Assembly: GCA_958295495.1 (NCBI GenBank)
Contig: OY282352.1
Coordinates: 806,001-870,000 of the forward strand
Direction: 5' to 3'
Length of the DNA: 64,000 bases
From: an uncultured Latescibacterota bacterium
Lineage (GTDB): Bacteria; Latescibacterota; UBA2968; UBA8231
Position numbers and translations under genes: made by a program. Every line of letters starts with the position of its first letter. Position 1 is the first letter of the stretch. Under the pieces are notes generated by a model, which did not search any database, had not been told where the DNA came from, and saw nothing but the letters and a program-made list of their open reading frames with translations. Positions 53,916-61,918 of this stretch are shown here, piece by piece.

Positions 53916-56804
53916 TCAGAAGGCAAAGAGCGCGTCGAGGCCCAGTTCGATGATCTCGCCCTGCGCTGCTAGGGCCTCAAAGTCCATTTTGCTCTTGTCG
54001 CCCGTGATCGAAATCAGCTTGGGGCGGCCCTGGACGTGCTGGCGGTAGAAGGCGAGCACCTCGTCGAGGTTGCTGGCTTGGATTTGCTCAAAGCGCCCAG
54101 AGCGCGGGTCGCCGGCCAGCCCCTTGCGCTCCCAGCCGCGCACGGCCCCCAGCACCGAGCGGAACCCGAGCCGTTCAGTGCGGTACTTGTTGAGCACTGA
54201 AAGCTGGGCGGCGGCAAAGCGCTCGGGCGAGGAGGGAATGTCGTCGAGCAGGCCGACGAAGGCCGCAACCGCTTCGGGCGTCTTGTCGGCTTGCGTGCCC
54301 ATGCCGCCGACCATGTAGTTGTAGTCGGCTTGGTCGTGGCCGTTGAAGTAGAGAGCACCCACCGAGTACGCGAGGGCGCGCGCTTCGCGAATTTCTTGGA
54401 ATACAATGCCGGTCATGCCGCCGTAGAAGTAGTCGTTGAATAGCTCAACTGCTGGCTCGAGCACCGCTTGGTAGGGCACATCCACGTATTCGATCCTCAC
54501 TAGGGCTTGGGCCATTTCCTTGTCAAAGAAGTAGATCTGGGTTTTTTCGGGCTGGGTAAACTTTAGGACCTGATAGGGCGGCGGCTCGACGGGCGATGCG
54601 GGCAATGAATAGCGCTGGGCGAGGATGGCTTGTACGTCCCCGATGGTTTGCGACCCAGTGTAGCTGAGGGTCTGGCGATAGGAGAGCAAGCCGCTGAGTA
54701 GATCGATAAGCTCTTGGCGTCCCAGAGCGCGGACTTCCTCGTTGGAAGGGACCCGGCGGTAGTACGCCATGTCGCCTAAGCGGTGGTAGCGGTAGAGTGC
54801 TTCGTGGATGGTGCGGTGGTCCTTGAGCGCGTCGTCGCGGCGAGCGATGATGATGGCCTGAAGCTCGGCGAGCGTGGCGTCGTCCGTGGTCGGGCCGTGC
54901 ATCAACTCGGACAACAAGGCGAGCGACGCGGCAAAGTTGTCGTCGAGGCCCGAGATGGAAATCGTGGTCTCTTGATCGCCGACGCTCATCCTAAAGTCAG
55001 TGCCCAACTTGTACCACTCCTTTTTCAGCTCTTCGGAGGTAAAGCGCGGGGTGCCCGACTTGTCGAGCAGTTCGCGGGCCACAGGCAGGCGATTTTCGGT
55101 TAGGGAGCCGATGTCGATCGCGATGGAAAAGTCGAAGAGGTCGTTGAGCGGGTTGCGGGCGTAGTAGAGCTTGCTGCCGCCCGCCAACTCGCGGGTGATA
55201 AAGTCGCGCTCGGGCACGAGGTAGGCCGGCTCGGTCTCCGCAAAGGGCATGGCCATGATCGCGGCGAAAAAGGCCGATTGGCGCGAGGCGTCAATGTCGA
55301 TTTTGTCGATGGGCGGCTTGGCGATCTCGGGTATGTCCTGCTCGCCATCGCGGCGATATCCGGCCACGTATGCCTCTTTGAAATAGGCGTTGGCGACTTG
55401 GATGATGTCTTGCTTCTCGATCTCGGCCATGCGGTCGAGGGCCTGCACGGCGTGGGACCATTCTTCAAAGCCCAAGTAGGCATCGCGCATCATAGCGACT
55501 CGGGAGTCGTTGTCCTCCAGGCGCTGCTTCTGGCTCTTTTTGAAGTCGGTGACGATGGCCGGGATGATCCAATCCTCGAATTGCCCCTCCTTAATCAGGT
55601 CGATCTGCTCCAAGAGCAGGGCCTCGACTTCCCCAAGGGTCTGGTCCTGTTTGGGGATGCCCCACAAGTACTGGGCGCCGTAGTCGTTGAGTAGATAAGG
55701 GTAGGAGCCGGCTTCGCGCACCTTCTGCTGCTGATTGAGATTGAGGTTGATCAGTCCGGCCGTGGCATTGTCGAGGATCATGTCGAGGATTTGCAGGGCC
55801 TCGGCGTCCTCGTGTGTGCGCTTGGCGGTGCGAAAGGCCAAAAGCACGTATTCCTCGCCGGGGTAATCGACCTCGACTCGTTCCACTTTGTTGAGTGCCG
55901 GCTCTTTGTAGTCGGGAAATGGGGGCAGTTCTCTGCGCTCCCAAAGAGAAAATTCGCGGTCGATAAGCTGGATGGTCTCGTCGATGTCGATGTCGCCTGA
56001 GATGAAGATCGCCATGTTGTTGGGCACGTAGTACGCGTTGTAGAATTCGTACATGCGCTCTAGCGAGGGGTTTTTCAGGTGTTCTACTGTGCCTAGCGTG
56101 GTGACGCGGTAGGGGTGGACCTTGTAGAACTGCTCCTGCACGGCCTTGCGGATGACGCGGCCCTTGTTGTCGAGGGAGCGGTTTTTTTCCTCATAGACGG
56201 TTTCCAACTCGGTTTGGAAGAGGCGGAAGACGGGCTCGTGGAAGCGCTCGGCCTCGGTCTTGGCCCATTGCGCTAGGCGATTGGCTGGCAACTCCACCTT
56301 ATAGACGGTTTCCTCGACCCAGGTGTGGGCGTTGAGCCCGCGCTCGCCCATCGCGGTGTAGAGGCGGTCGAGTTCATTGGGAATGGCGTAGGCGGCGGCG
56401 CGTTGGTTCTCGGCGTTGATCTGGGCGTAGATTGCGGCCCTTTTTTCCGGGTCGGTCTCGCCAAAGTGCTGCTCGTAGAGCGCTTCGATGCGGTCGAGGT
56501 GGACCTTCTCCTTTTCGTAGTCGAGGGTGCCGATTTTTTCGCTCCCCTTGAACAGCATGTGCTCCAGATAGTGGGCGATGCCGGTGGCGTCTTGGGGGTC
56601 GTGCTTGGAACCAGCGCGCACGGCGATTTCGGCGTAAAAGCGCGGCTCTTCCCTGTTTTGGGTCAAATAGACCGTCAGGCCGTTGTCCAATTGGTAGATG
56701 TGGGCCGCCATGGGGTCTTTGGGGTCCGGGCCGTGGAGCAGTTTGTACTCGGCGGGAAGGGCCTCGGCCAAGACGAGAAAGCAAAGCGCGTATAGGAGGG
56801 GCAT
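53916..56804 (-). CDS. M16-family zinc peptidase, secreted
   Basis: This 962-residue protein has a signal peptide (LLYALCFLVLAEALPA) and four M16 domains. The inverted zinc motif is H78-Y-L-E-H82 in GIAHYLEHMLFKGS, and the third ligand is in ELETVYEEKNR. Related signatures are GLNAHTWVEETVYKVELP, PNNMAIFISGDIDID and the glycine-rich FNDYFYGGMTGIVFQEIREARALAYS in the second half. Full two-half length suggests a pitrilysin/PqqL-like peptidase in the periplasm. AAAGGA lies upstream of the ATG. It is monocistronic, downstream of the tRNA on the same strand. Confidence 0.92.
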   Translation of the reverse strand: MPLLYALCFLVLAEALPAEYKLLHGPDPKDPMAAHIYQLDNGLTVYLTQNREEPRFYAEIAVRAGSKHDPQDATGIAHYLEHMLFKGSEKIGTLDYEKEKVHLDRIEALYEQHFGETDPEKRAAIYAQINAENQRAAAYAIPNELDRLYTAMGERGLNAHTWVEETVYKVELPANRLAQWAKTEAERFHEPVFRLFQTELETVYEEKNRSLDNKGRVIRKAVQEQFYKVHPYRVTTLGTVEHLKNPSLERMYEFYNAYYVPNNMAIFISGDIDIDETIQLIDREFSLWERRELPPFPDYKEPALNKVERVEVDYPGEEYVLLAFRTAKRTHEDAEALQILDMILDNATAGLINLNLNQQQKVREAGSYPYLLNDYGAQYLWGIPKQDQTLGEVEALLLEQIDLIKEGQFEDWIIPAIVTDFKKSQKQRLEDNDSRVAMMRDAYLGFEEWSHAVQALDRMAEIEKQDIIQVANAYFKEAYVAGYRRDGEQDIPEIAKPPIDKIDIDASRQSAFFAAIMAMPFAETEPAYLVPERDFITRELAGGSKLYYARNPLNDLFDFSIAIDIGSLTENRLPVARELLDKSGTPRFTSEELKKEWYKLGTDFRMSVGDQETTISISGLDDNFAASLALLSELMHGPTTDDATLAELQAIIIARRDDALKDHRTIHEALYRYHRLGDMAYYRRVPSNEEVRALGRQELIDLLSGLLSYRQTLSYTGSQTIGDVQAILAQRYSLPASPVEPPPYQVLKFTQPEKTQIYFFDKEMAQALVRIEYVDVPYQAVLEPAVELFNDYFYGGMTGIVFQEIREARALAYSVGALYFNGHDQADYNYMVGGMGTQADKTPEAVAAFVGLLDDIPSSPERFAAAQLSVLNKYRTERLGFRSVLGAVRGWERKGLAGDPRSGRFEQIQASNLDEVLAFYRQHVQGRPKLISITGDKSKMDFEALAAQGEIIELGLDALFAF

Positions 56805-56979
56805 AACCTATCCTTTGTTCGGGGTGTGGGTTGTGCAACGGGGCCATTGGAAATACGAAAAAGGGGCGAACTGTGGCAAGTTCGCAAAAAAGCAGGCCGC
56901 GCGTTGGTTTGGCACGTTTTTTTCTGTGTTGTACACAACGCAATGCGGTGCGCCCATGGCGTGGCCCTAAAGGGACAGA

Positions 56980-57657
56980 ATGGACAAAATGGAAACACTA
57001 CAGACGTGGGGCCGTGCCCTGTTGGACTTTGTTTATCCGCCGCACTGCGCGATTTGCGAAGCGGACATCGAGGCCGCTGAGTTGCTGTGCAAATCGTGCT
57101 GGGCGGAGATTGGGTCGCACCGCTCGCATCCTCAGACCGAGGGCGGAAGCCATGCGTTTGAAAAGGTCGTCGCCTTGGGGCCGTTCACCGGAGCGCTGCA
57201 ACAGGCCATTTACGCGCTTAAATTCCGCAATCAAGTGCGGCTAGGGAGGGCATTGGGCGAGCGCATGGGGCAGTGCTTGGCCGAGCAACTCGCCCCGCTG
57301 GACTGCTTGTTGCCCGTGCCCTTGCACCCGGCCCGGTTGCGGGAGCGCGGATTCAATCAGAGCGCGGAAATCGCCGCTGGGTTGGGGGCCGTGCTCGGCG
57401 TACCCGTGTGCCACCGGCTCGTGCGCCGGCGGAGGAATACTCGGCAGCAAGCCCTCTTGTCGGCAGCGGAACGCCGCGCCAATCTCCGCGGTGCCTTTGC
57501 GCTCATGGCCGCGCCCCCCGCAAGCACTCGAATCGGGATAGTAGATGACGTGTGGACGACCGGCGAGACCATGACTGCTTGTGCCCAAGCCGTGGGCGGC
57601 GACCGCCTGTGGGCGGTTGTCTTGGCGCGCTCGGGCGCAGGCGATCTATTGACCTAA
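56980..57657 (+). CDS. comF: ComF-family phosphoribosyltransferase-like protein
   Basis: This 225-residue protein has the ComF layout: N-terminal cysteine motif (YPPHCAICE...LLCKSCW) and a phosphoribosyltransferase domain with LLPVPLHPARLRERGFNQS and the PRPP loop IVDDVWTTGETM. In naturally competent bacteria ComF helps DNA uptake; elsewhere it is widespread without known function. ATG 56980 has AGGGA 4-5 bases upstream; ATG 56989 is an alternative. No other competence gene is nearby. Confidence 0.9.
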   Translation: MDKMETLQTWGRALLDFVYPPHCAICEADIEAAELLCKSCWAEIGSHRSHPQTEGGSHAFEKVVALGPFTGALQQAIYALKFRNQVRLGRALGERMGQCLAEQLAPLDCLLPVPLHPARLRERGFNQSAEIAAGLGAVLGVPVCHRLVRRRRNTRQQALLSAAERRANLRGAFALMAAPPASTRIGIVDDVWTTGETMTACAQAVGGDRLWAVVLARSGAGDLLT

Positions 57658-57746
57658 TTCTAATAAGTACCTACATTTAGACCTTTTTGGAATCCCCCAT
57701 ACTCCAAGCTGTACTCAGAGGTGGCCACCAGCCAAGGAGTCCGAAT

Positions 57747-58799
57747 ATGGCCGAAAAGACGATCGGCATATTGACCGGAGGAGGCGACTGTCCGGGCCTC
57801 AACGCCGTCATTCGCGCTGTGGTGCGCAAGGGCATTACTGCCTACCGATACCGCTTTCGCGGCATTCTCAAGGGCTGGAAAGGGATGATGGAGTGCGACT
57901 GGGAGCCTTTGGGTACAGAGGAGATTTCCGGCATTTTGCCCAAGGGCGGCACCATCCTCGGCACGTCGCGCACCAACCCGTTCAAGGAGGAAGACGGCGG
58001 CGAAATCGTCGTCGATAACATGCGGCGGATGAAGTTGGATGCGCTCGTGGCCATCGGCGGGGAGGACACGCTGGGGGTGGCCGACAAGCTGGCGAGCATA
58101 GGTATGCCGGTCGTGGGTGTACCCAAGACCATTGACAACGATCTGAACGGCACGGACTACACTTTTGGCTTTGACACCGCGGTCAATATCGTCACCGAGG
58201 CCATCGACCGAATTCACACCACAGCCGAATCCCACGACCGAGTGATGGTCATCGAGGTCATGGGGCGGCACAGCGGTTGGATCGCCCTCTACGCTGGCTT
58301 GGCCGGTGGCGCGGATATGATCCTTATTCCCGAGCAGAAATACACCATCGAGGAAGTCGTCAACACCATCCGCAAGCGACATGAGCGCGGCAAGGACTTT
58401 TCGATCGTGGTAGTGGCCGAGGGAGCGCAACTAGTTTCCGAGGAAGGCGGGGCGGACGAATACGTGGTCTCCGCGGGGGGCCGCGACGAGTTCGGCCACG
58501 TCAAGCTGGGCGGCATCGGCCAACTTGTCGCCAACGCGGTCGAGGAGGGAACGAGCTACGAGACGCGGGTCACTGTACTGGGGCACTTGCAGCGCGGGGG
58601 GACGCCCACGGCCTTCGACCGCGTCTTGGGCACGCGCTTTGGCATTGCCGCCATCGACTTGGTACACGCCGGCGACTTCGGCAAGATGGTGAGTCTGCAA
58701 GGCAATGAAATCGTGGCGATCCCCCTCGCCGAGGCGGTCGAGCAGCTCAAGGTGGTTGACCAAGAGCTATACGACCTAGCCACGGTATTCTTCGGTTAA
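57747..58799 (+). CDS. 6-phosphofructokinase, probably PPi-dependent
   Basis: This 350-residue phosphofructokinase-A family enzyme phosphorylates fructose-6-phosphate. The start, ATG 57747, has AAGGAG 7 bases upstream. Key positions are GGEDT (104-108) and VPKTIDND (125-132). Relative to E. coli PfkA, the residue equivalent to Gly104 is Asp107 and that equivalent to Gly124 is Lys127. Asp/Lys at these sites marks pyrophosphate-dependent enzymes such as the short actinobacterial ones. Catalytic Asp130 and the sugar-binding MGRHSGW are present. It is first in an operon with pgk, tpiA and secG. Confidence 0.9.
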   Translation: MAEKTIGILTGGGDCPGLNAVIRAVVRKGITAYRYRFRGILKGWKGMMECDWEPLGTEEISGILPKGGTILGTSRTNPFKEEDGGEIVVDNMRRMKLDALVAIGGEDTLGVADKLASIGMPVVGVPKTIDNDLNGTDYTFGFDTAVNIVTEAIDRIHTTAESHDRVMVIEVMGRHSGWIALYAGLAGGADMILIPEQKYTIEEVVNTIRKRHERGKDFSIVVVAEGAQLVSEEGGADEYVVSAGGRDEFGHVKLGGIGQLVANAVEEGTSYETRVTVLGHLQRGGTPTAFDRVLGTRFGIAAIDLVHAGDFGKMVSLQGNEIVAIPLAEAVEQLKVVDQELYDLATVFFG

Positions 58800-58803
58800 T
58801 CGC

Positions 58804-60003
58804 ATGGCCAAGCGCACCATCAGGGAGCTCAATGTCGCTGGCAAGCGGGTCCTCGTGCGAGTGGATTTCAACGTGCCGCTCGACGAGGCCGGCCGGATCG
58901 TCGATGACACGCGGATTCGCGCAGCCCTGCCAACGGTTGAGCACTTGTTGGCACAGGGTGCGTCTGCAATTCTGATGTCGCACTTGGGCCGCCCCTGTGG
59001 CCGAAGAGTACCCGCGCTATCGCTGGTCCCAGTAGCCGAGCGCCTGAGCCAGTTGTTGGGGCGCAGGGTAAGCATGGCCCCAGACTGCGTGGGTGCCGCG
59101 GTCGCGGCCCAAGCCGCCGCCTTGCAGCCGGGGCAGGTCCTGCTCTTAGAGAACCTGCGCTTCCACCCGCAAGAGGAGCAAAACGAGCGGACTTTTGCAC
59201 AGCACTTGGCCGGGCTGGGCGATGCGTACGTCAACGATGCCTTTGGGGCGGCACACCGGGCCCACGCCTCGACCGAGGGGGTTCCGCGCTGTATGGGCAC
59301 GGGGGTCAGCGGCCTGTTAATGGAGCGGGAAATTTCCTATCTCGACGAGGCCCTGCGCCGTCCGCAACGGCCATTTACCGCCGTTTTGGGCGGGGCCAAG
59401 ATCTCGGGCAAGATCGAGATGATTGAGCACTTGCTCGACCGGGTGGATGCCCTGCTCATCGGCGGCGGCATGGCCTATACCTTTTTTAAGGCCATGGGGC
59501 TAGAGATCGGGGATTCGCTGCTCGAACAGGAGCGCATAGATACGGCCCGGCAGCTATTGACCCGAGTCGAAAATGGGGGGTTGGATCTTCAGCTTCCCGC
59601 GGATTGCGTGGTCGCCGACCGCTTTGCCACCGACGCCGAGGCGCAAGTGGTCGCCCGCGACGCCATACCCCAAGGTTGGCAGGGCATGGACATCGGCCCC
59701 CAGACCCGGCAGAACTACGCCGACCAGATCGCCTGTGGGGGCACCATAGTGTGGAACGGCCCCCTCGGAGTGTGCGAGATGGCACCCTTTGCCAAGGGGA
59801 CCCAACAGGTCGTCCAAGCCCTAGCAGCCGCCACCCGCGAGGGGGCCTTGAGCATTATCGGGGGCGGGGACACGGCCGCGGCTGTAGCCCAGGCCGGATT
59901 GGCCCAAGCGATGACCCACATCTCCACTGGGGGCGGGGCTTCGCTAGAATGTATGAGCGGACGGGTCTTGCCTGGGCTGGCGGTCCTAGACGAGGAAATC
60001 TGA
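58804..60003 (+). CDS. pgk: Phosphoglycerate kinase
   Basis: This 399-residue two-domain kinase makes ATP from 1,3-bisphosphoglycerate. It shows RVDFNVPLD, SHLGRP, LLENLRFHPQEEQNE, YVNDAFGAAHRAHAS, GGAKISGKI and the C-terminal GGGDTAAAVAQAG. It starts 4 bases after pfk and is followed one base later by tpiA. Confidence 0.96.
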   Translation: MAKRTIRELNVAGKRVLVRVDFNVPLDEAGRIVDDTRIRAALPTVEHLLAQGASAILMSHLGRPCGRRVPALSLVPVAERLSQLLGRRVSMAPDCVGAAVAAQAAALQPGQVLLLENLRFHPQEEQNERTFAQHLAGLGDAYVNDAFGAAHRAHASTEGVPRCMGTGVSGLLMEREISYLDEALRRPQRPFTAVLGGAKISGKIEMIEHLLDRVDALLIGGGMAYTFFKAMGLEIGDSLLEQERIDTARQLLTRVENGGLDLQLPADCVVADRFATDAEAQVVARDAIPQGWQGMDIGPQTRQNYADQIACGGTIVWNGPLGVCEMAPFAKGTQQVVQALAAATREGALSIIGGGDTAAAVAQAGLAQAMTHISTGGGASLECMSGRVLPGLAVLDEEI

Positions 60004-60004
60004 G

Positions 60005-60757
60005 ATGCGCCGACCCATTGTCGCTGGCAACTGGAAGATGCACAAGACCGCTGCTGAGGCCGTCGAGCTGGTCGAGGGAATCAAGCCGCTCGTCGCCGGG
60101 CTCGACGTAGAAGTAGTAGTCTGCCCGCCCTTCACTTGCCTAGAAACCGTGCGCACGGCCCTTGCCGACAGCGCCATTGGGCTGGGGGGCCAGAACATGC
60201 ACTCGGAGTGGCAGGGTGCTTTCACCGGAGAAATATCCCCCGAGATGCTCTTGGCGGCCGGTTGCTCTTATGTGCTGCTAGGGCATTCTGAGAGAAGACA
60301 GCTCTGCGGCGAAGACGACTCGCTGGTCAACCGCAAGCTAGCCTGCGCCCTCCGAGCCGGCCTGTATCCAATCGTCTGCGTCGGCGAGACCCTGCAAGAG
60401 CGCGAAGCCGGCCGAATTGAGGAGGTCGTCCTCGGCCAAGTGGGCGGTGCCTTAGCCGGAATTGAGGCGAGCGCAGCGAGGGGGGTGCTGTGGGCATACG
60501 AGCCGGTTTGGGCGATTGGCACCGGCGTGACAGCAACGGCCGCGCAGGCCGAAGAGGTCCATGCGATGATCCGCCACTTTCTCGCTGGGCACTTGGGAAA
60601 CGCCGCCGCGGCCGAGGGGCGCATCCAGTACGGCGGCAGCGTCAAGCCCGAAAACGCAGCCGAGCTTTTTGCCCAAGACAACATCGACGGGGGCTTGATC
60701 GGCGGTGCCGCGCTGGACGCCGGGCAGTTTGCCGCTATTGTGAAGGCCGCCCTTTAA
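60005..60757 (+). CDS. tpiA: Triosephosphate isomerase
   Basis: This 250-residue TIM-barrel enzyme interconverts dihydroxyacetone phosphate and glyceraldehyde-3-phosphate. Catalytic residues are Lys11 (GNWKMHKT), His94 (LLGHSERR) and Glu166 (AYEPVWAIGTG). The phosphate-binding GGSVKPEN and GGAALDA segments are present. Confidence 0.97.
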   Translation: MRRPIVAGNWKMHKTAAEAVELVEGIKPLVAGLDVEVVVCPPFTCLETVRTALADSAIGLGGQNMHSEWQGAFTGEISPEMLLAAGCSYVLLGHSERRQLCGEDDSLVNRKLACALRAGLYPIVCVGETLQEREAGRIEEVVLGQVGGALAGIEASAARGVLWAYEPVWAIGTGVTATAAQAEEVHAMIRHFLAGHLGNAAAAEGRIQYGGSVKPENAAELFAQDNIDGGLIGGAALDAGQFAAIVKAAL

Positions 60758-60808
60758 CCTTAAATTTATCTCAATTGCGAATTGGGAACTAGGAACCATC
60801 ACAAGACT

Positions 60809-61198
60809 ATGTTTGAGATTCTATTTACGATTTTTCACGTGCTGATTTGCTTGCTCCTAGTCGTGACCGTGCTCTTGCAGGCGGGCAAGGGGGGCGGCTT
60901 GGCCGGATCGATCGGCGGTGGCTTAGCCTCTTCCTCGGTGTTGGGCGGCCGCACCGCAGCCACGTTTCTGACCAAGGCCACGACTGTTTTGGCCACGGCT
61001 TTTATGCTTAGCTGTTTGGTGCAGTCGGTGGCCTTTCAGACGGCCGAGACCAATCCGACGACAGCGACGCAACGGACGATGGCCGGGGAACAGATGCCAG
61101 CGGTGCCCGCCGTCCCGGAAGCAGAGCACTTGCTGGGCGAGAAGGAAGAGTCGGCCGAAACCTCGACCGCCGAGGAGCCACCGACCGAGGCTCAGTAG
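60809..61198 (+). CDS. secG: Preprotein translocase subunit SecG
   Basis: This 129-residue membrane protein has two helices (LFTIFHVLICLLLVVTVLLQ and ATTVLATAFMLSCLVQSV) separated by the conserved QAGKGGGLAGSIGGG and GGRTAATFLTKAT. The acidic, Pro/Glu-rich C-terminal tail is longer than usual. ATG 60809 matches the family start. A tpiA-secG pair just before a tRNA-Leu gene is a common bacterial arrangement. Confidence 0.92.
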   Translation: MFEILFTIFHVLICLLLVVTVLLQAGKGGGLAGSIGGGLASSSVLGGRTAATFLTKATTVLATAFMLSCLVQSVAFQTAETNPTTATQRTMAGEQMPAVPAVPEAEHLLGEKEESAETSTAEEPPTEAQ

Positions 61199-61218
61199 CA
61201 GACCAGCCTAGTTTTCGT

Positions 61219-61303
61219 GCCGAAGTGGTGAAATTGGTAGACACGCTGTCTTGAGGGGGCAGTGCCTTAGGGCGTCGGGGTTCGAATCCCCGCTTCGGCA
61301 CCA
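61219..61303 (+). tRNA. tRNA-Leu (anticodon GAG)
   Basis: An 85-base type II tRNA with long variable arm: acceptor GCCGAAG/CTTCGGC, D-arm with AAATTGGTAGACACG, anticodon stem CTGTC/GGCAG with loop TTGAGGG (anticodon GAG), T-arm GGGGTTCGAATCCCC, discriminator A and encoded CCA. Confidence 0.95.
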
Positions 61304-61314
61304 TAATGTAAGTT

Positions 61315-61344
61315 GGGGCTGTACAAGCGTACAGTCCCTTTTTT
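61315..61344 (+). terminator. Rho-independent terminator after tRNA-Leu
   Basis: A 10-bp stem (GGGGCTGTAC / GTACAGTCCC, one G-U, loop AAGC) is followed by six T. It ends the pfk-pgk-tpiA-secG-tRNA transcript 11 bases after the tRNA. Confidence 0.9.
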
Positions 61345-61361
61345 GTATGGACGCGGTGCGG

Positions 61362-61610
61362 CTAGCGGAGCGGGATGGCTTCGTCGAGGAGCAGGATGGG
61401 GATTTCGTCCTGGACCGGATAGAGGTACGCGCCATCTGCACGCACCAGCCCGCCATCGAGTTTACCTTCTACGGTCTTGCCAGCCCGATTTTTGACTTCC
61501 CCGCGCGCGATGCGGCTGTTGAGCGCGGCGATGAGTCCTTCCTCGGCGAGAGCGACCGGCTCTTTGGTCTCGGGACAGGCGAGAATCGCCAACAATTCTT
61601 CGTCGATCAT
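61362..61610 (-). CDS. Trm112-like protein (82 aa)
   Basis: The protein starts MIDEELLAILACPETKEPV and ends GAYLYPVQDEIPILLLDEAI, the two conserved blocks of the Trm112/YcaR (UPF0434) family. Classical members carry four zinc-binding cysteines; this one has only one, so it probably does not bind zinc. Some members activate methyltransferases. A middle insert (LNSRIARGEVKNRAGKTVE) is typical of a longer bacterial variant. GGAG lies about 9 bases before the ATG. Confidence 0.82.
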   Translation of the reverse strand: MIDEELLAILACPETKEPVALAEEGLIAALNSRIARGEVKNRAGKTVEGKLDGGLVRADGAYLYPVQDEIPILLLDEAIPLR

Positions 61611-61918
61611 CAGATATATCTCCTCGGCAAAAAATCAAAGATAGACCGCTCCGTTTACAGCGACAAGTTCGCGGTGCAGGTGGGTTTATAGCCCGTTCCA
61701 CCGCCGGATTGCAACGACTTTCTTTTATATCATAAATAAAATAATAATAACATGTTATGAAAAAATAATCCCCTCTGTGGGCCATTGACATGCCCTTTTG
61801 AATTGGCTATGTTTCACCCGAGGTGATGCCCTTCCCCAGGCAGTTTGGCCGGTTGTTCGGCCGTGCTCTCTAAGTGTCCAGATATCTTTTCTCGCGCATA
61901 CAGGTAGCGGAGGTGGTC
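61611..61918. other. Intergenic region with dnaE promoter
   Basis: These 308 bases separate the divergent Trm112-like gene and dnaE. There is a marked AT-rich island at about 61723-61769. The only clear signal is the promoter at 61785-61813; the region shows no credible ORF. Confidence 0.7.
61785..61813 (+). promoter_or_regulatory. Sigma-70 promoter of dnaE
   Basis: A perfect -35 TTGACA (61785-61790), a 17-base spacer and TATGTT (61808-61813). The leader to the dnaE ATG would be about 100 bases. Confidence 0.7.
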
